A stretch of DNA of 41,268 nucleotides, from the NCBI GenBank assembly GCA_029239605.1, contig JARBUO010000010.1:1-41268 (forward strand). The letters run 5' to 3'. Under the pieces are notes generated by a model. It had not been told where the DNA came from, made no database searches, and was given only the letters and a program-made list of their open reading frames with translations. Source of the DNA: Bacillota bacterium. Its GTDB lineage: Bacteria; Bacillota; Clostridia; Peptostreptococcales; Anaerovoracaceae. The position numbers were made by a program, and so were the translations under genes. Below, piece after piece: positions 31,381 to 39,569 of this stretch; position 1 is the first letter of the stretch, and every line of letters starts with the position of its first letter.

Positions 31381-33870
31381 ATGCCAAATTATAAAATTCT
31401 GAGAAGAAAACGAATTGAAAACGTACTGTCCAATATCTTCAGTTTCCCGCTGACTGTAGTGTCCGCCACCATGGGTTACGGCAAGACGACAGCGGTAAAA
31501 ACCTTTCTGGAAAATCGAAAGGTCAATACGATATGGGTTTCCCTGACGGGAGAACGGAATTCCGAGAGTTTGTTTTGGAGCAAGCTTTGTTCTGCTGCGG
31601 CAAAACACTATCCAGAAAAGGCGAAGCACCTGCAGGAAATGGGCTTCCCCTATAACCAGCATCAACTGGATAAAATTATCGGATATATTCAGGAATACAG
31701 TTCCGACAAAAAGACGGTACTGGTGATTGACGACTATCATTTAATCGAGAATAACAAACAGTTTGAGGCGCTCATAGAAATTGCAGTGCAGGAGGAGATT
31801 CGCAATTTCCATATCGTACTGATTTCGCGCACCCGTCCGGGCATCGGACATGGACTCCTGGCAAAAGGGCTGTGTTTTTCTGTAGACTCTTCCGCGCTTG
31901 CCTTTACAACGGAAGAAATTGAAGAATACTTCAGGCTGATGGACTTCGATACACTAACCCAGAATGATCTTGAGGGGATTGCCAACTATACCATGGGATG
32001 GATTTCTGCCATTTATCTTATACTTCTTGGCATGAAACAGGGGCTGCGCCCGGAAATCAACTCCAACATCAACCGGCTCATCGAAGCAAATCTATATAAT
32101 CAACTGGAGGAGGAGATGAAGGAAGCCATCCTCGCACTTTCTGTTTTCGACAACTTTACCATCAAACAGGCACAGGTCGTGCTTCAGAACAAAAATATCC
32201 GCCATATCGTCAATATGCTGGTAGATCAGAATGCCTTTATTGAGTGGGATTCACAGTCTGGAGCATACAAACTTCATAACGTGCTCCGGGACTATCTCCG
32301 CTTAAAACTGGAGACTAGCACCCTCGATGTCGACGCGCTTTGTATGCGGGCAGGCCACTGGTACCTTGTTTTAGCTGATTACGTCACCGCGTTTGGATAC
32401 TATCACAAAGCAGGACGTACGGAGGAACTTCTGGATCATTTGAGTAAAATGGAGGACGTCTCCATCAGCTTTTTGGGTAACGATCTGATGCATAGAATCT
32501 GCAACGATCTTCCTCACCATTACTGCTATAAATATCCGATGCTCTTCCTGCAGATCGCATTGAACTTCGTGATCAGCGGGGAAGACAACCTGATCCGAAG
32601 AGGTGTGGAAATTATTCAGACCATTGCGGATTATTACGGACGACCCGAAGGCTTTGCGCTGAATCTTTGCGACAGTATCTTTGCTGAGATTGAGCTGATT
32701 TATACCATTCTGTCCTTCAACGACATTGAGCGGATGGAAGAGCATGCGCGAAAAGCGGCGGCACTGTTTCACGGCGGGAAGTCTTCTCTGATTCTAAGGC
32801 AAAGCGAGTTCACGTTCGGGCTTCCCCATTTTCTGTACGCGTATTATAAAGAACCGGGAAAACTTCAGGAAACCCTTGAAAATCTGGCGGACCATTTTGC
32901 TCCTGAATTTCTTGACGGCTGCGGTACGGGCTGTGAATTCCTGGCCCTTGCAGAGGCAGCGCTGGAAACCGGACAACTGGAGCAGGCAGAGCTTTATGCG
33001 TTGAAATCCATCTATAAAGCAAGGACAAAGATGCAGATCAGCATTGAAATCTGTGCCAATTTTACGTTGGCAAGGCTTCGCATGATTGAAGGGCGTATGG
33101 AGGAAGCAAGGGAGCTGATGAAAAACGTCAAAGAGATGTTTTCCGAACAGAAGCCTCGGCTTTCCATTCAGAACAGCATGGTATTCAGTACGATGATCGA
33201 TCTTTGCGACGGTTATTTGTACGGCTGCATGAAGCAGGCTGAATTCATCCCTAACTGGCTCAGAAACGGAAATCTCTCTTACGGAGCGTATATGCTGCGG
33301 GGGATGGCTTTTCCCTGTATCATCCACGGCAAGGCAGTGCTTCTGTCAGAGAACTGGATCAAACTTGAAATACTGTGCGAAAGCTTTAAGCCCAAGTTTG
33401 ATTTTATGCATAACCAGCTTGGTATCCTTCACAATTCCATCTATGCTGCCATTGCACGTCAGCGGCTGTATGGCATGGAGGAAGGCATTTGCGCACTGCT
33501 TCCGGTACTAAAGGAAGGGCAAGCAGATGGAATTGTTATGCCCTTTGCAGAAAACGGGGACTATCTTCTGCCAATGCTGGAGAGGATGAAAGGCAGGGAG
33601 GGAATTTCGCCTCGCTACCTTGACAGCCTTTTGGCTGCATGCAAAAAATACAGGGAACATACCAAACCGAAATCCCAGACAGTTTTAACAGAACGGGAAA
33701 CAGAGGTGCTCCAGCTTTTGGCAGAGGGCCTGACACAGAAGGAGATTGCAGAAGATCTGATCTTATCCTCCTCCACCATCAAGCGGCATTTGGAGAATAT
33801 CTATCAGAAACTGGAAGTAAACAATAAAATATCGGCAATCAAGAAAGCAAAAAATTTGAAACTGTTATGA
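31381..33870 (+). CDS. MalT-type LuxR-family transcriptional regulator (LAL/STAND)
   Basis: This is a large ATP-binding transcription activator of the MalT/LAL group. With the start at 31381 it has 829 residues. The N-terminal NTPase domain has Walker A ATMGYGKTTAVK (29-40) and Walker B TVLVIDDYHLI (about 115), then a helical winged region, a long TPR-like helical sensor (about 330-750) and a C-terminal LuxR HTH (LTERETEVLQLLAEGLTQKE, then STIKRHLENIYQKLEV). The frame is open from 31249, but the extended -10 promoter at 31323-31328 puts the transcript start near 31335, and family members begin with a sequence like MPNYKILRRKRIENVL. The ribosome site is weak (AGGG). The inducer is unknown; neighbours that might be targets are ftsH and the ECF transporter genes. 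Confidence 0.85.
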   Translation: MPNYKILRRKRIENVLSNIFSFPLTVVSATMGYGKTTAVKTFLENRKVNTIWVSLTGERNSESLFWSKLCSAAAKHYPEKAKHLQEMGFPYNQHQLDKIIGYIQEYSSDKKTVLVIDDYHLIENNKQFEALIEIAVQEEIRNFHIVLISRTRPGIGHGLLAKGLCFSVDSSALAFTTEEIEEYFRLMDFDTLTQNDLEGIANYTMGWISAIYLILLGMKQGLRPEINSNINRLIEANLYNQLEEEMKEAILALSVFDNFTIKQAQVVLQNKNIRHIVNMLVDQNAFIEWDSQSGAYKLHNVLRDYLRLKLETSTLDVDALCMRAGHWYLVLADYVTAFGYYHKAGRTEELLDHLSKMEDVSISFLGNDLMHRICNDLPHHYCYKYPMLFLQIALNFVISGEDNLIRRGVEIIQTIADYYGRPEGFALNLCDSIFAEIELIYTILSFNDIERMEEHARKAAALFHGGKSSLILRQSEFTFGLPHFLYAYYKEPGKLQETLENLADHFAPEFLDGCGTGCEFLALAEAALETGQLEQAELYALKSIYKARTKMQISIEICANFTLARLRMIEGRMEEARELMKNVKEMFSEQKPRLSIQNSMVFSTMIDLCDGYLYGCMKQAEFIPNWLRNGNLSYGAYMLRGMAFPCIIHGKAVLLSENWIKLEILCESFKPKFDFMHNQLGILHNSIYAAIARQRLYGMEEGICALLPVLKEGQADGIVMPFAENGDYLLPMLERMKGREGISPRYLDSLLAACKKYREHTKPKSQTVLTERETEVLQLLAEGLTQKEIAEDLILSSSTIKRHLENIYQKLEVNNKISAIKKAKNLKLL

Positions 33871-33878
33871 AAAATGGG

Positions 33879-33900
33879 ATTTTTGGCCAATGCCAAAAAT
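33879..33900. other. Perfect inverted repeat after the LuxR-type gene
   Basis: ATTTTTGGC-caat-GCCAAAAAT is a 9-bp perfect stem beginning 9 bases past the stop codon. It is a possible weak terminator, although no T-run follows, or an operator just upstream of the ECF promoter (-10 TATACT at 33914-33919). Confidence 0.5.
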
Positions 33901-33919
33901 CGACAAAATAATCTATACT
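33890..33919 (+). promoter_or_regulatory. Candidate promoter of the ECF transporter operon
   Basis: ATGCCA (33890-33895) and TATACT (33914-33919) are 18 bases apart. Transcription would start near 33926 and run through about 285 bases of leader before the S-component start at 34212. The -35 overlaps the right arm of the inverted repeat at 33879-33900. Confidence 0.45.
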
Positions 33920-34135
33920 CAAAAGCGTGTAGAGTTATTATAGAAAATCGGCCGGGCAGTGCAAAAATCTGCCGGCCAATTGTATGCCTTCCCCGGATTG
34001 ATTACGGCTACTGGCAAGTACCAATGCTCAGGAACGTATAGGCAGCCGGGCAGTGTATATTGGAAACAACCCAATCTTATAGTCCAAGTGTAGAGGGGAT
34101 TGGAGCAATCGCTCCAATCCCCTCCTGCCATTTTT
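33920..34135 (+). promoter_or_regulatory. Structured leader with attenuator; candidate orphan riboswitch
   Basis: The leader of the ECF operon contains a GC-rich hairpin (33950-33959 with 33969-33977), a second copy of GCCGGGCAGTG (33951-33961 and 34045-34055), a small ATTGG/CCAAT hairpin (34059-34063 with 34071-34075) and a strong terminator (34093-34135). CCAATC at 34071-34076 can pair either with ATTGG upstream or with GATTGG (34098-34103) in the terminator left arm, forming an antiterminator. The second GCCGGGCAG copy can compete for the first hairpin's right arm. I compared it by eye with TPP, FMN, cobalamin, THF, preQ1-I, SAM, lysine, glycine, ZTP and T-box consensus features and recognised none. 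Identification as a riboswitch is inference. Confidence 0.55.
34093..34135 (+). terminator. Leader terminator upstream of the ECF genes
   Basis: A perfect 14-bp stem, GAGGGGATTGGAGC-aatc-GCTCCAATCCCCTC, is followed by CTGCCA and TTTTT at 34131-34135. It lies 77 bases before the S-component start codon and downstream of the candidate promoter, the position of an attenuator. Confidence 0.85.
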
Positions 34136-34211
34136 GTCTGGAAATTGCAGAAGCATTCATGTATACTATAATCGCATTTATTTCTATATGTTGGGAAAAG
34201 GAGAAAAGATT

Positions 34212-34871
34212 ATGGATAAGTTAAGCGGATCTTTTGTATCGTTGATCTCAAAGCAAGGGATTACGGCAGTCGCCATTGCGGTGGTGCTCTGCATCATCAT
34301 CGCACTTTTCAATAAGAAAAAGGGCAGAAAGATGAGCACGAAAACCGTCGTTGCAATCGGCGTAGGAGCGGCATTGTATGCGGCTTTGTCCGCGATATCG
34401 ATTCCGGTAGGACCGAATACTTCCTTCCGTATTGCCATTGCGCTGCTGCCGATTTTCGGTGCTTTTTTTGGACCCGCTGCGGGTTTTCTCATCGGTTTTA
34501 TCGGACATGCTTTGAATGATGCATTCATGTACGGAAACATTTGGTGGAGCTGGGTCTTCCTGTCTGCCATGATGGGGCTTTTCGGCGGTTTTGTTTGCTT
34601 TGACAGGAAATTTGACCCGCTGAACGGCATTTGCACCAAAGTACACATCGGATTGATGTATTTGTGGTCACTCATCGGTATGTTCGTAGGAAGCGTTATC
34701 GCTTATCTGGGAGATGTATACCTTTACGGTGAGCCTTCAGAAAAACTTTTTGTGCAGATCACTGCTGCAAATCTTTCCAATTTGGTGGTCATAGCTGTCA
34801 TCGGCATTCCTGCCGTTATTTTGATTGCGAAATCCAAAGCCAGGAACCAGGGACTGAAAAAGGACTTTTAA
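34212..34871 (+). CDS. ECF transporter S component (UPF0397-like)
   Basis: This is the substrate-binding membrane subunit of an energy-coupling factor importer for a vitamin or similar micronutrient. The 219 residues have about 6 membrane helices. Segments such as GVGAALYAALSAISIPVGPN, FFGPAAGFLIGFIGHALND and YGNIWWSWVFLS match the UPF0397 group of S components. The substrate of this group is not certain to me. ATG 34212 follows AAAGGAG by 8 bases; a 26-residue upstream extension of the frame overlaps the leader terminator and is rejected. The stop is 1 bp from the ATPase start, so the ECF genes form one operon, under the control of the leader described above. Confidence 0.85.
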   Translation: MDKLSGSFVSLISKQGITAVAIAVVLCIIIALFNKKKGRKMSTKTVVAIGVGAALYAALSAISIPVGPNTSFRIAIALLPIFGAFFGPAAGFLIGFIGHALNDAFMYGNIWWSWVFLSAMMGLFGGFVCFDRKFDPLNGICTKVHIGLMYLWSLIGMFVGSVIAYLGDVYLYGEPSEKLFVQITAANLSNLVVIAVIGIPAVILIAKSKARNQGLKKDF

Positions 34872-34872
34872 A

Positions 34873-36690
34873 ATGAAATCAGTTGTATTCGAGGATGTGT
34901 CGTTTCAATACGGTAATTTGGATCAGCCTACGCTTCATCATATCGACTTAGTGATTGATGAAGGGGAAAAGGTGTTAATAACAGGAAAAAGCGGAAGCGG
35001 AAAATCGACATTAGCCCATTGTATCAATGGGCTAATTCCCTTTACCTATAAAGGGGAATTCAAGGGACGTGTACTTGTAAACGGAAAAGAACCGAGCCAG
35101 CTCTCCCTCTTTGCAATGGGAACACAGGTTGGAAGCATTCTTCAGGATCAGGACTGTCAGTTTGTGGGATTGTCCGCTGGAGAGGACGTTGCGTTTGCTC
35201 TGGAAAACGACTGCGTTGCTCCCGAAGAGATGCAAGTTGCTGTGGACATTGCGCTGCAACAAGTAGACATGCTTCCGCATAAAAATCATCCGCCTCAGAG
35301 CCTTTCAGGCGGACAGAAACAGAAGGTTGCCATCGCGGGTATTTTGGCCATGGATGTTCCGATTCTTCTCTTTGATGAGCCTTTGGCAAACCTTGATCCG
35401 GCTAGCGGAAAAAAAGCCATGGAAACCATTCTGGACATTCATGGAAAAACGGGAAAAACCATTATTGTCATTGAGCATCGCATTGAAGATGTTCTGGAAC
35501 ACGGTTTTGACAGGGTGGTTGTAGTAGATGATGGAAAAATCGTATTCAACGGAACACCGGACCGTCTTCTTGCAGAGGACGTGCTTCCCGGGTACGGACT
35601 GCGGCAGCCCCTTTACGTGGAGATGCTCAAGCTTTGCGGCGTTGCGGCCAGAGAAGAGGACCGGATTTCAGTTCTTGAGAATACAGTGAAGTATAAGGAC
35701 CAGGTACTGAAAAAATATATGGAGGATCGATTTACGGATCAAAGGCCGAACAATCGCACCATTCTAAAACTTCAGGGTGTAAGCTTCCGGTATTTTAAAG
35801 AAGATCCCTATACCATTGAGGATGTCAGCTTTGATGTGAAAGAAGGCGAAATGCTGGCAATCGTGGGCAATAACGGTGCAGGAAAGTCAACACTGCTGAA
35901 AGCCATCTCCGGAATTGCCAAATATCAGAACGGCTCGATCTATTACGGAGCGGAGAACCAGCAGGGAGAGGCTGGAAATGAAAGCAGCAGCTCTCCTGTC
36001 GGCATGCAGAGGATTGATACCTGGACGGCAAAGCAGAGGGCTCTGGCCATCGGGTTTGTCATGCAGAACCCAAATCATATGATCACAAAGGATATGATCT
36101 ATGATGAAGTGGCGTTTGGCCTCAGAAACTTCGGCGTTGGAAAAGAAGAGACGGATCGGCGGGTAAAAGAAGCCCTGAAGATCTGCGGTCTTTATGAATA
36201 TAGAAATTGGCCTGTATCCTCTTTGAGTTATGGCCAGAAAAAAAGAGTGACCATTGCCTCCATTTTATCCATGGGTCCAAAGGTCATTATTCTGGATGAA
36301 CCGACGGCTGGGCAGGATTATACCAGCTACAGGGAGTTTATGTCCTATCTGGACCAAATTAAATGCTCAGGAATAGGAATTATACTGATTACCCATGACA
36401 TGCATCTTGCATTGGAATATGCCGATAGCGGCGTTGTACTTTCGGGGGGCAGGGTAATTGCGAAAGATTATATGGATCGCATCCTGGCGGACAACTGGAT
36501 TATAGGGAAGGCAAATTTAAAGCATACCTCAATCGAGCGGATGGGGAGGCTCTTCGGAGTGGAAGATCTGAGCTCTTTCATCGCGTACTTCACAAGAAGA
36601 GTAACCTCGAAGACCTGCGCTGAGACCGGCAGCGGAAAATCAGAGAGCCGGCAGGCAGCAGCAGAAAGGGAGGAGGTTTCTCATGAGTAA
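34873..36690 (+). CDS. ECF transporter ATPase, two ABC domains fused (EcfA1-EcfA2 type)
   Basis: This 605-residue protein carries both ATPase subunits of an ECF importer in one chain, as in YkoD-type proteins. The first ABC domain (about 1-225) has Walker A GKSGSGKST, signature LSGGQKQK and Walker B ILLFDEPLANLD. The second (about 295-545) has GNNGAGKST, signature LSYGQKKR and VIILDEPTAGQD. The signature of the second copy is slightly degenerate (SYGQ instead of SGGQ), which is common in such fusions. A 60-residue linker separates them. The C-terminal tail after 545 is polar and Ser/Glu-rich. The gene overlaps the EcfT start by 8 bp. Confidence 0.9.
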   Translation: MKSVVFEDVSFQYGNLDQPTLHHIDLVIDEGEKVLITGKSGSGKSTLAHCINGLIPFTYKGEFKGRVLVNGKEPSQLSLFAMGTQVGSILQDQDCQFVGLSAGEDVAFALENDCVAPEEMQVAVDIALQQVDMLPHKNHPPQSLSGGQKQKVAIAGILAMDVPILLFDEPLANLDPASGKKAMETILDIHGKTGKTIIVIEHRIEDVLEHGFDRVVVVDDGKIVFNGTPDRLLAEDVLPGYGLRQPLYVEMLKLCGVAAREEDRISVLENTVKYKDQVLKKYMEDRFTDQRPNNRTILKLQGVSFRYFKEDPYTIEDVSFDVKEGEMLAIVGNNGAGKSTLLKAISGIAKYQNGSIYYGAENQQGEAGNESSSSPVGMQRIDTWTAKQRALAIGFVMQNPNHMITKDMIYDEVAFGLRNFGVGKEETDRRVKEALKICGLYEYRNWPVSSLSYGQKKRVTIASILSMGPKVIILDEPTAGQDYTSYREFMSYLDQIKCSGIGIILITHDMHLALEYADSGVVLSGGRVIAKDYMDRILADNWIIGKANLKHTSIERMGRLFGVEDLSSFIAYFTRRVTSKTCAETGSGKSESRQAAAEREEVSHE

Positions 36691-37510
36691 GAGCGGTTCC
36701 CTTTACATTGAACGGGACTCCCTGTTTCACGGACTGGATGGAAGCATCAAACTTCTAATGCTCATCGCCTGGACCGGATTTGTCTTTGCATTTATGGATG
36801 CAAGGGTATTTTTGGGAATGATCCTGATCGGACTTGGAATCCTGAAACTTTCCAAGCTTCCGGCAAAGGCAATCTGGCCGTTATTTGTGTTTATTTTTGT
36901 GTTTACACTGTTCAACTCGGTGTTTTTGCTGCTGATTACTCCGGAATACGGTTCCAAGCTAACCGGGAGTTACACGGATCTGATCAGCCTCGGCGTTTAT
37001 TCCATCACATTGGAAACCGTGTTTTACTGTTTTACACTATCGCTGAAATATATTGCCATTATGCCGATCACAATCCTGTTTCTCTTTACGACTCACCCCA
37101 GCAATTTTGCCAGCAGTTTGAACCGGGTGGGGGTTCCTTACCGGATTGCTTATGCCGTTAGTATTGCACTGCGGTATATCCCGGATGTTAAAACGGAAGT
37201 AGAGAATATTATCAATGCTCAGGAGGCAAGGGGCGTGGCTTTTCGAAAGGGGGATGCAGGGCTGGGAACAAGACTGAAGAATTATGCAACGGTCATGGTG
37301 CCTCTTCTGCTCAGCTCCTTCAATCGCATTGAGGTGGTTTCCAATGCAATGGATTTGAGGGGATTCGGCAAGAACAAGAGCAGAACCTGGTACCAACGAA
37401 AAAAATACACCGGTTTGGATATGTCATTTGCTGCACTTTCCTTTGCGGTCCTTGCTGCCGGGATTGTCATTAAGCTTACGATAGGAGCAGTCTACTGGTA
37501 TCCTTTTTAA
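36683..37510 (+). CDS. ECF transporter transmembrane T component
   Basis: EcfT couples the two ATPase domains to the S component. The 275 residues have about 5 to 6 hydrophobic helices and a cytoplasmic coupling region with the two family XRG motifs: NAQEARGVAFRKG (about 178-190) and AMDLRGFGKNKSR (about 222-234). ATG 36683 follows GGAGG by about 8 bases and lies inside the end of the ATPase gene, indicating coupled translation. It ends the ECF operon, as the next gene is 65 bp away with its own ribosome site. Confidence 0.9.
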   Translation: MSKSGSLYIERDSLFHGLDGSIKLLMLIAWTGFVFAFMDARVFLGMILIGLGILKLSKLPAKAIWPLFVFIFVFTLFNSVFLLLITPEYGSKLTGSYTDLISLGVYSITLETVFYCFTLSLKYIAIMPITILFLFTTHPSNFASSLNRVGVPYRIAYAVSIALRYIPDVKTEVENIINAQEARGVAFRKGDAGLGTRLKNYATVMVPLLLSSFNRIEVVSNAMDLRGFGKNKSRTWYQRKKYTGLDMSFAALSFAVLAAGIVIKLTIGAVYWYPF

Positions 37511-37575
37511 CGAAAGAGCATTCCTTTGTAATCCACAGGTCAATATCCATTTAAAAAAGTATGAGGAGGTGGGCT

Positions 37576-38700
37576 ATGGCCATTATTGATGTTGTCAAAT
37601 ATAACGGGGGTCCTGATGTCTTTGCCTGGAAATACCCCAACGAAGAGCTGTCAACCTGGACCCAGCTCATTGTAAATGAGACGCAGGAAGCAGTCCTTGT
37701 GAAAGGCGGGGAGGCCCTGGACCTGTTCGGGAGCGGTACCCATTCGCTGGATACGAATAATATACCGATTCTGTGTAATCTGATCAATCTTCCCTTCGGG
37801 GGGAGATCTCCTTTTACTGCAGAAGTCTGGTTTATCAATAGAGCAGCGTCACTTGATATTAAGTGGGGTACCCAGAGCCCGATCCAGCTTCAGGACCCCA
37901 AATATCAGATCTTTATTCCAGTACGCTCTTATGGGCAATTCGGGATACAAATCAAGAACTCCAAGAAATTTCTGACCAAATTGGTGGGAACGCTGCCGAT
38001 CCTTGACAAAGAGACGATTCAGGCATTCTTCCGAGGCCTGTATCTCACAAAGGTGAAGGACGCAATTTCATCCTATCTTGTTCAGGAAAAAATCAGCATT
38101 CTTGAGATGAATGCATATTTGGAGGAACTCTCGGAGAATCTGAGGGAAAAGATGGCGCCGATTATGAGCGACTATGGAATTGAGCTGATTCATTTTAATG
38201 TGAATGACATCAGTGTGCCGGATGAAGATCCCGCAGTGAGATCTTTGAAATCAGCCCTTTCCAAACGGGCCGAGATGGATATTGTGGGCTATAACTACAT
38301 ACAGCAGCGATCCTTCGAAACTTTGGAAAGTGCTGCTTCCAAAGGAGGAGCCACAAAATCTGATCTTATGGGAGCGGGGATTGGAGCAGGTATCGGCGTA
38401 GGAATCAGCGGAGCCTTGGGCGCGCAATTTGCCGGTATGGCACAGAATATTAATACTGCACCGGAGAAAAAGGAAGCTTGCCCATCCTGTGGTACTTCTA
38501 TTAATAAAGATAGTAAATTCTGCGGAAATTGCGGCACTGCTCTGCGCAAATCCTGTCCCGGCTGCGGAGAGCCTCTTGAAAACCCAGCTGCAAAATTTTG
38601 TACCGAATGCGGGTATTCTCTTCTGAAGAAGTGCTCCGGCTGCGGTGCTGAACTTCAGGGGGAACCGAAATTTTGCCCGGAATGCGGCGGGAAGCTATAG
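37576..38700 (+). CDS. SPFH-domain protein with three C-terminal zinc ribbons (YdjI-like)
   Basis: This 374-residue protein has an N-terminal SPFH/band-7-like domain (about 1-240, including LVKGGEALDLFGSGTHSLDT and ELIHFNVNDISVPDEDP), resembling Bacillus YdjI. A Gly/Ala-rich membrane-inserting stretch follows (about 260-285: MGAGIGAGIGVGISGALGAQ). Three tandem CxxC-CxxC zinc-ribbon units end the protein (302-374), beginning with CPSCG, CPGCG and CSGCG and each closing with FCxxCG. YdjI-type proteins are linked to membrane or phage-shock-like stress in Bacillus; the exact role here is unknown. ATG 37576 follows GAGGAGGTGG; an ATG at 37561 lies in the ribosome site. The next gene also carries a zinc ribbon and is 14 bp away, so the two are probably an operon. 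Confidence 0.85.
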   Translation: MAIIDVVKYNGGPDVFAWKYPNEELSTWTQLIVNETQEAVLVKGGEALDLFGSGTHSLDTNNIPILCNLINLPFGGRSPFTAEVWFINRAASLDIKWGTQSPIQLQDPKYQIFIPVRSYGQFGIQIKNSKKFLTKLVGTLPILDKETIQAFFRGLYLTKVKDAISSYLVQEKISILEMNAYLEELSENLREKMAPIMSDYGIELIHFNVNDISVPDEDPAVRSLKSALSKRAEMDIVGYNYIQQRSFETLESAASKGGATKSDLMGAGIGAGIGVGISGALGAQFAGMAQNINTAPEKKEACPSCGTSINKDSKFCGNCGTALRKSCPGCGEPLENPAAKFCTECGYSLLKKCSGCGAELQGEPKFCPECGGKL

Positions 38701-38714
38701 AGGAGGAATGAGAC

Positions 38715-39386
38715 ATGGAACAGACACAATCGAAACGCAGTACCGGTAAAATCGGATTTTGGTATACTTTGCCTGCAATCGTCCTGTTGATCCTGTTCTT
38801 TTGGCCGGCAGGAATCTATTGCTATTTGAAAAGAATGAAAATGGGTGTCACAGCGGCAGCAAGCGCAGCTGGTGTGGGAATTATCTTCGGTATTATAAAC
38901 CTGCTGATGGCCTTGATCATGTTTTCAACAGAGAGCGGAGACCGGTTATTGGACATTGGAACTTCCTTATACTTTCTGATTCCTGGATTGTTCTTCTTAC
39001 TCACAGGAATCAATGCCCAGAGATGCAAAGCGAACTTTGTGAAGTATGAACGCTGGATCGAACGGGAAGGTTTGACTTCCATCGACGGTCTTGCATCAGT
39101 GGTAGGAAAATCTTATGTCAAGACCAGGAGGGATCTCCAGAAAATGATCCAAAAGGGTGTCATTCGGGACGCTTTTATCGACGATGATACCCGAGAATTG
39201 GTTTTCATCGGAACCGCTGAGGCAACGGCGGCAAAGACCGCACCCGCGGTACGCGTTAGTTCCAAGGGAAGGATTGTCCCCCAGGAAGAAGCAAAGAATG
39301 TTCGCTGCCCAAGCTGTGGTGCCAACAATAAGGTGATCCCGGGCAGAAACGTTGCATGCGAATATTGTGGTACCGTATTAAACTGA
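38715..39386 (+). CDS. Membrane protein with winged-helix-like region and zinc ribbon
   Basis: The 223-residue product has two or three N-terminal membrane helices (about 15-100), a predicted winged-helix-like segment (about 118-165: GLASVVGKSYVKTRRDLQKM then IQKGVIRDAFID) and a C-terminal zinc ribbon (CPSCGANN, then CEYCG). I do not know a characterised homologue. Its position right after the SPFH/zinc-ribbon gene, and the shared zinc-ribbon module, suggest a joint function at the membrane. The ATG has AGAGGAGG upstream. The last codons overlap one copy of a 16-bp repeat (39377-39392). Confidence 0.75.
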   Translation: MEQTQSKRSTGKIGFWYTLPAIVLLILFFWPAGIYCYLKRMKMGVTAAASAAGVGIIFGIINLLMALIMFSTESGDRLLDIGTSLYFLIPGLFFLLTGINAQRCKANFVKYERWIEREGLTSIDGLASVVGKSYVKTRRDLQKMIQKGVIRDAFIDDDTRELVFIGTAEATAAKTAPAVRVSSKGRIVPQEEAKNVRCPSCGANNKVIPGRNVACEYCGTVLN

Positions 39387-39429
39387 GCAGAGGAACATGA
39401 ATACTTCGGACGGATTAAATTGAGCAGAG
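39377..39429 (+). repeat. 16-bp direct repeat at the 3' end of the preceding gene
   Basis: ATTAAACTGAGCAGAG (39377-39392) recurs as ATTAAATTGAGCAGAG (39414-39429), 15 of 16 matching, 37 bp apart. The first copy includes the stop codon of the gene ending at 39386. It may be a small slippage duplication. Confidence 0.6.
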
Positions 39430-39521
39430 AAAGGTCAATCAAGTGAAATCCTAGAATTTGGACTAGCAGAGCAACAGCGGAACATAAAAACGATAAGGCG
39501 CATAGAAATGAAATGGTAAGG

Positions 39522-39542
39522 CCATGAATCACCGATTCATGG
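39522..39542. promoter_or_regulatory. Inverted repeat before the lipoprotein gene
   Basis: CCATGAATC-acc-GATTCATGG is a perfect 9-bp palindrome with a 3-base spacer, 27 bases before the lipoprotein start codon. No T-run follows, so an operator or a leader hairpin is more likely than a terminator. Confidence 0.5.
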
Positions 39543-39569
39543 TCAAATCTATTTAATGGAGGCGATCGT

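Noticed and set aside
33920-34135. Known riboswitch class (TPP, FMN, cobalamin, THF, preQ1, ZTP, T-box)
   Set aside because: No conserved core of these classes could be matched by eye, so the element is reported as unassigned.
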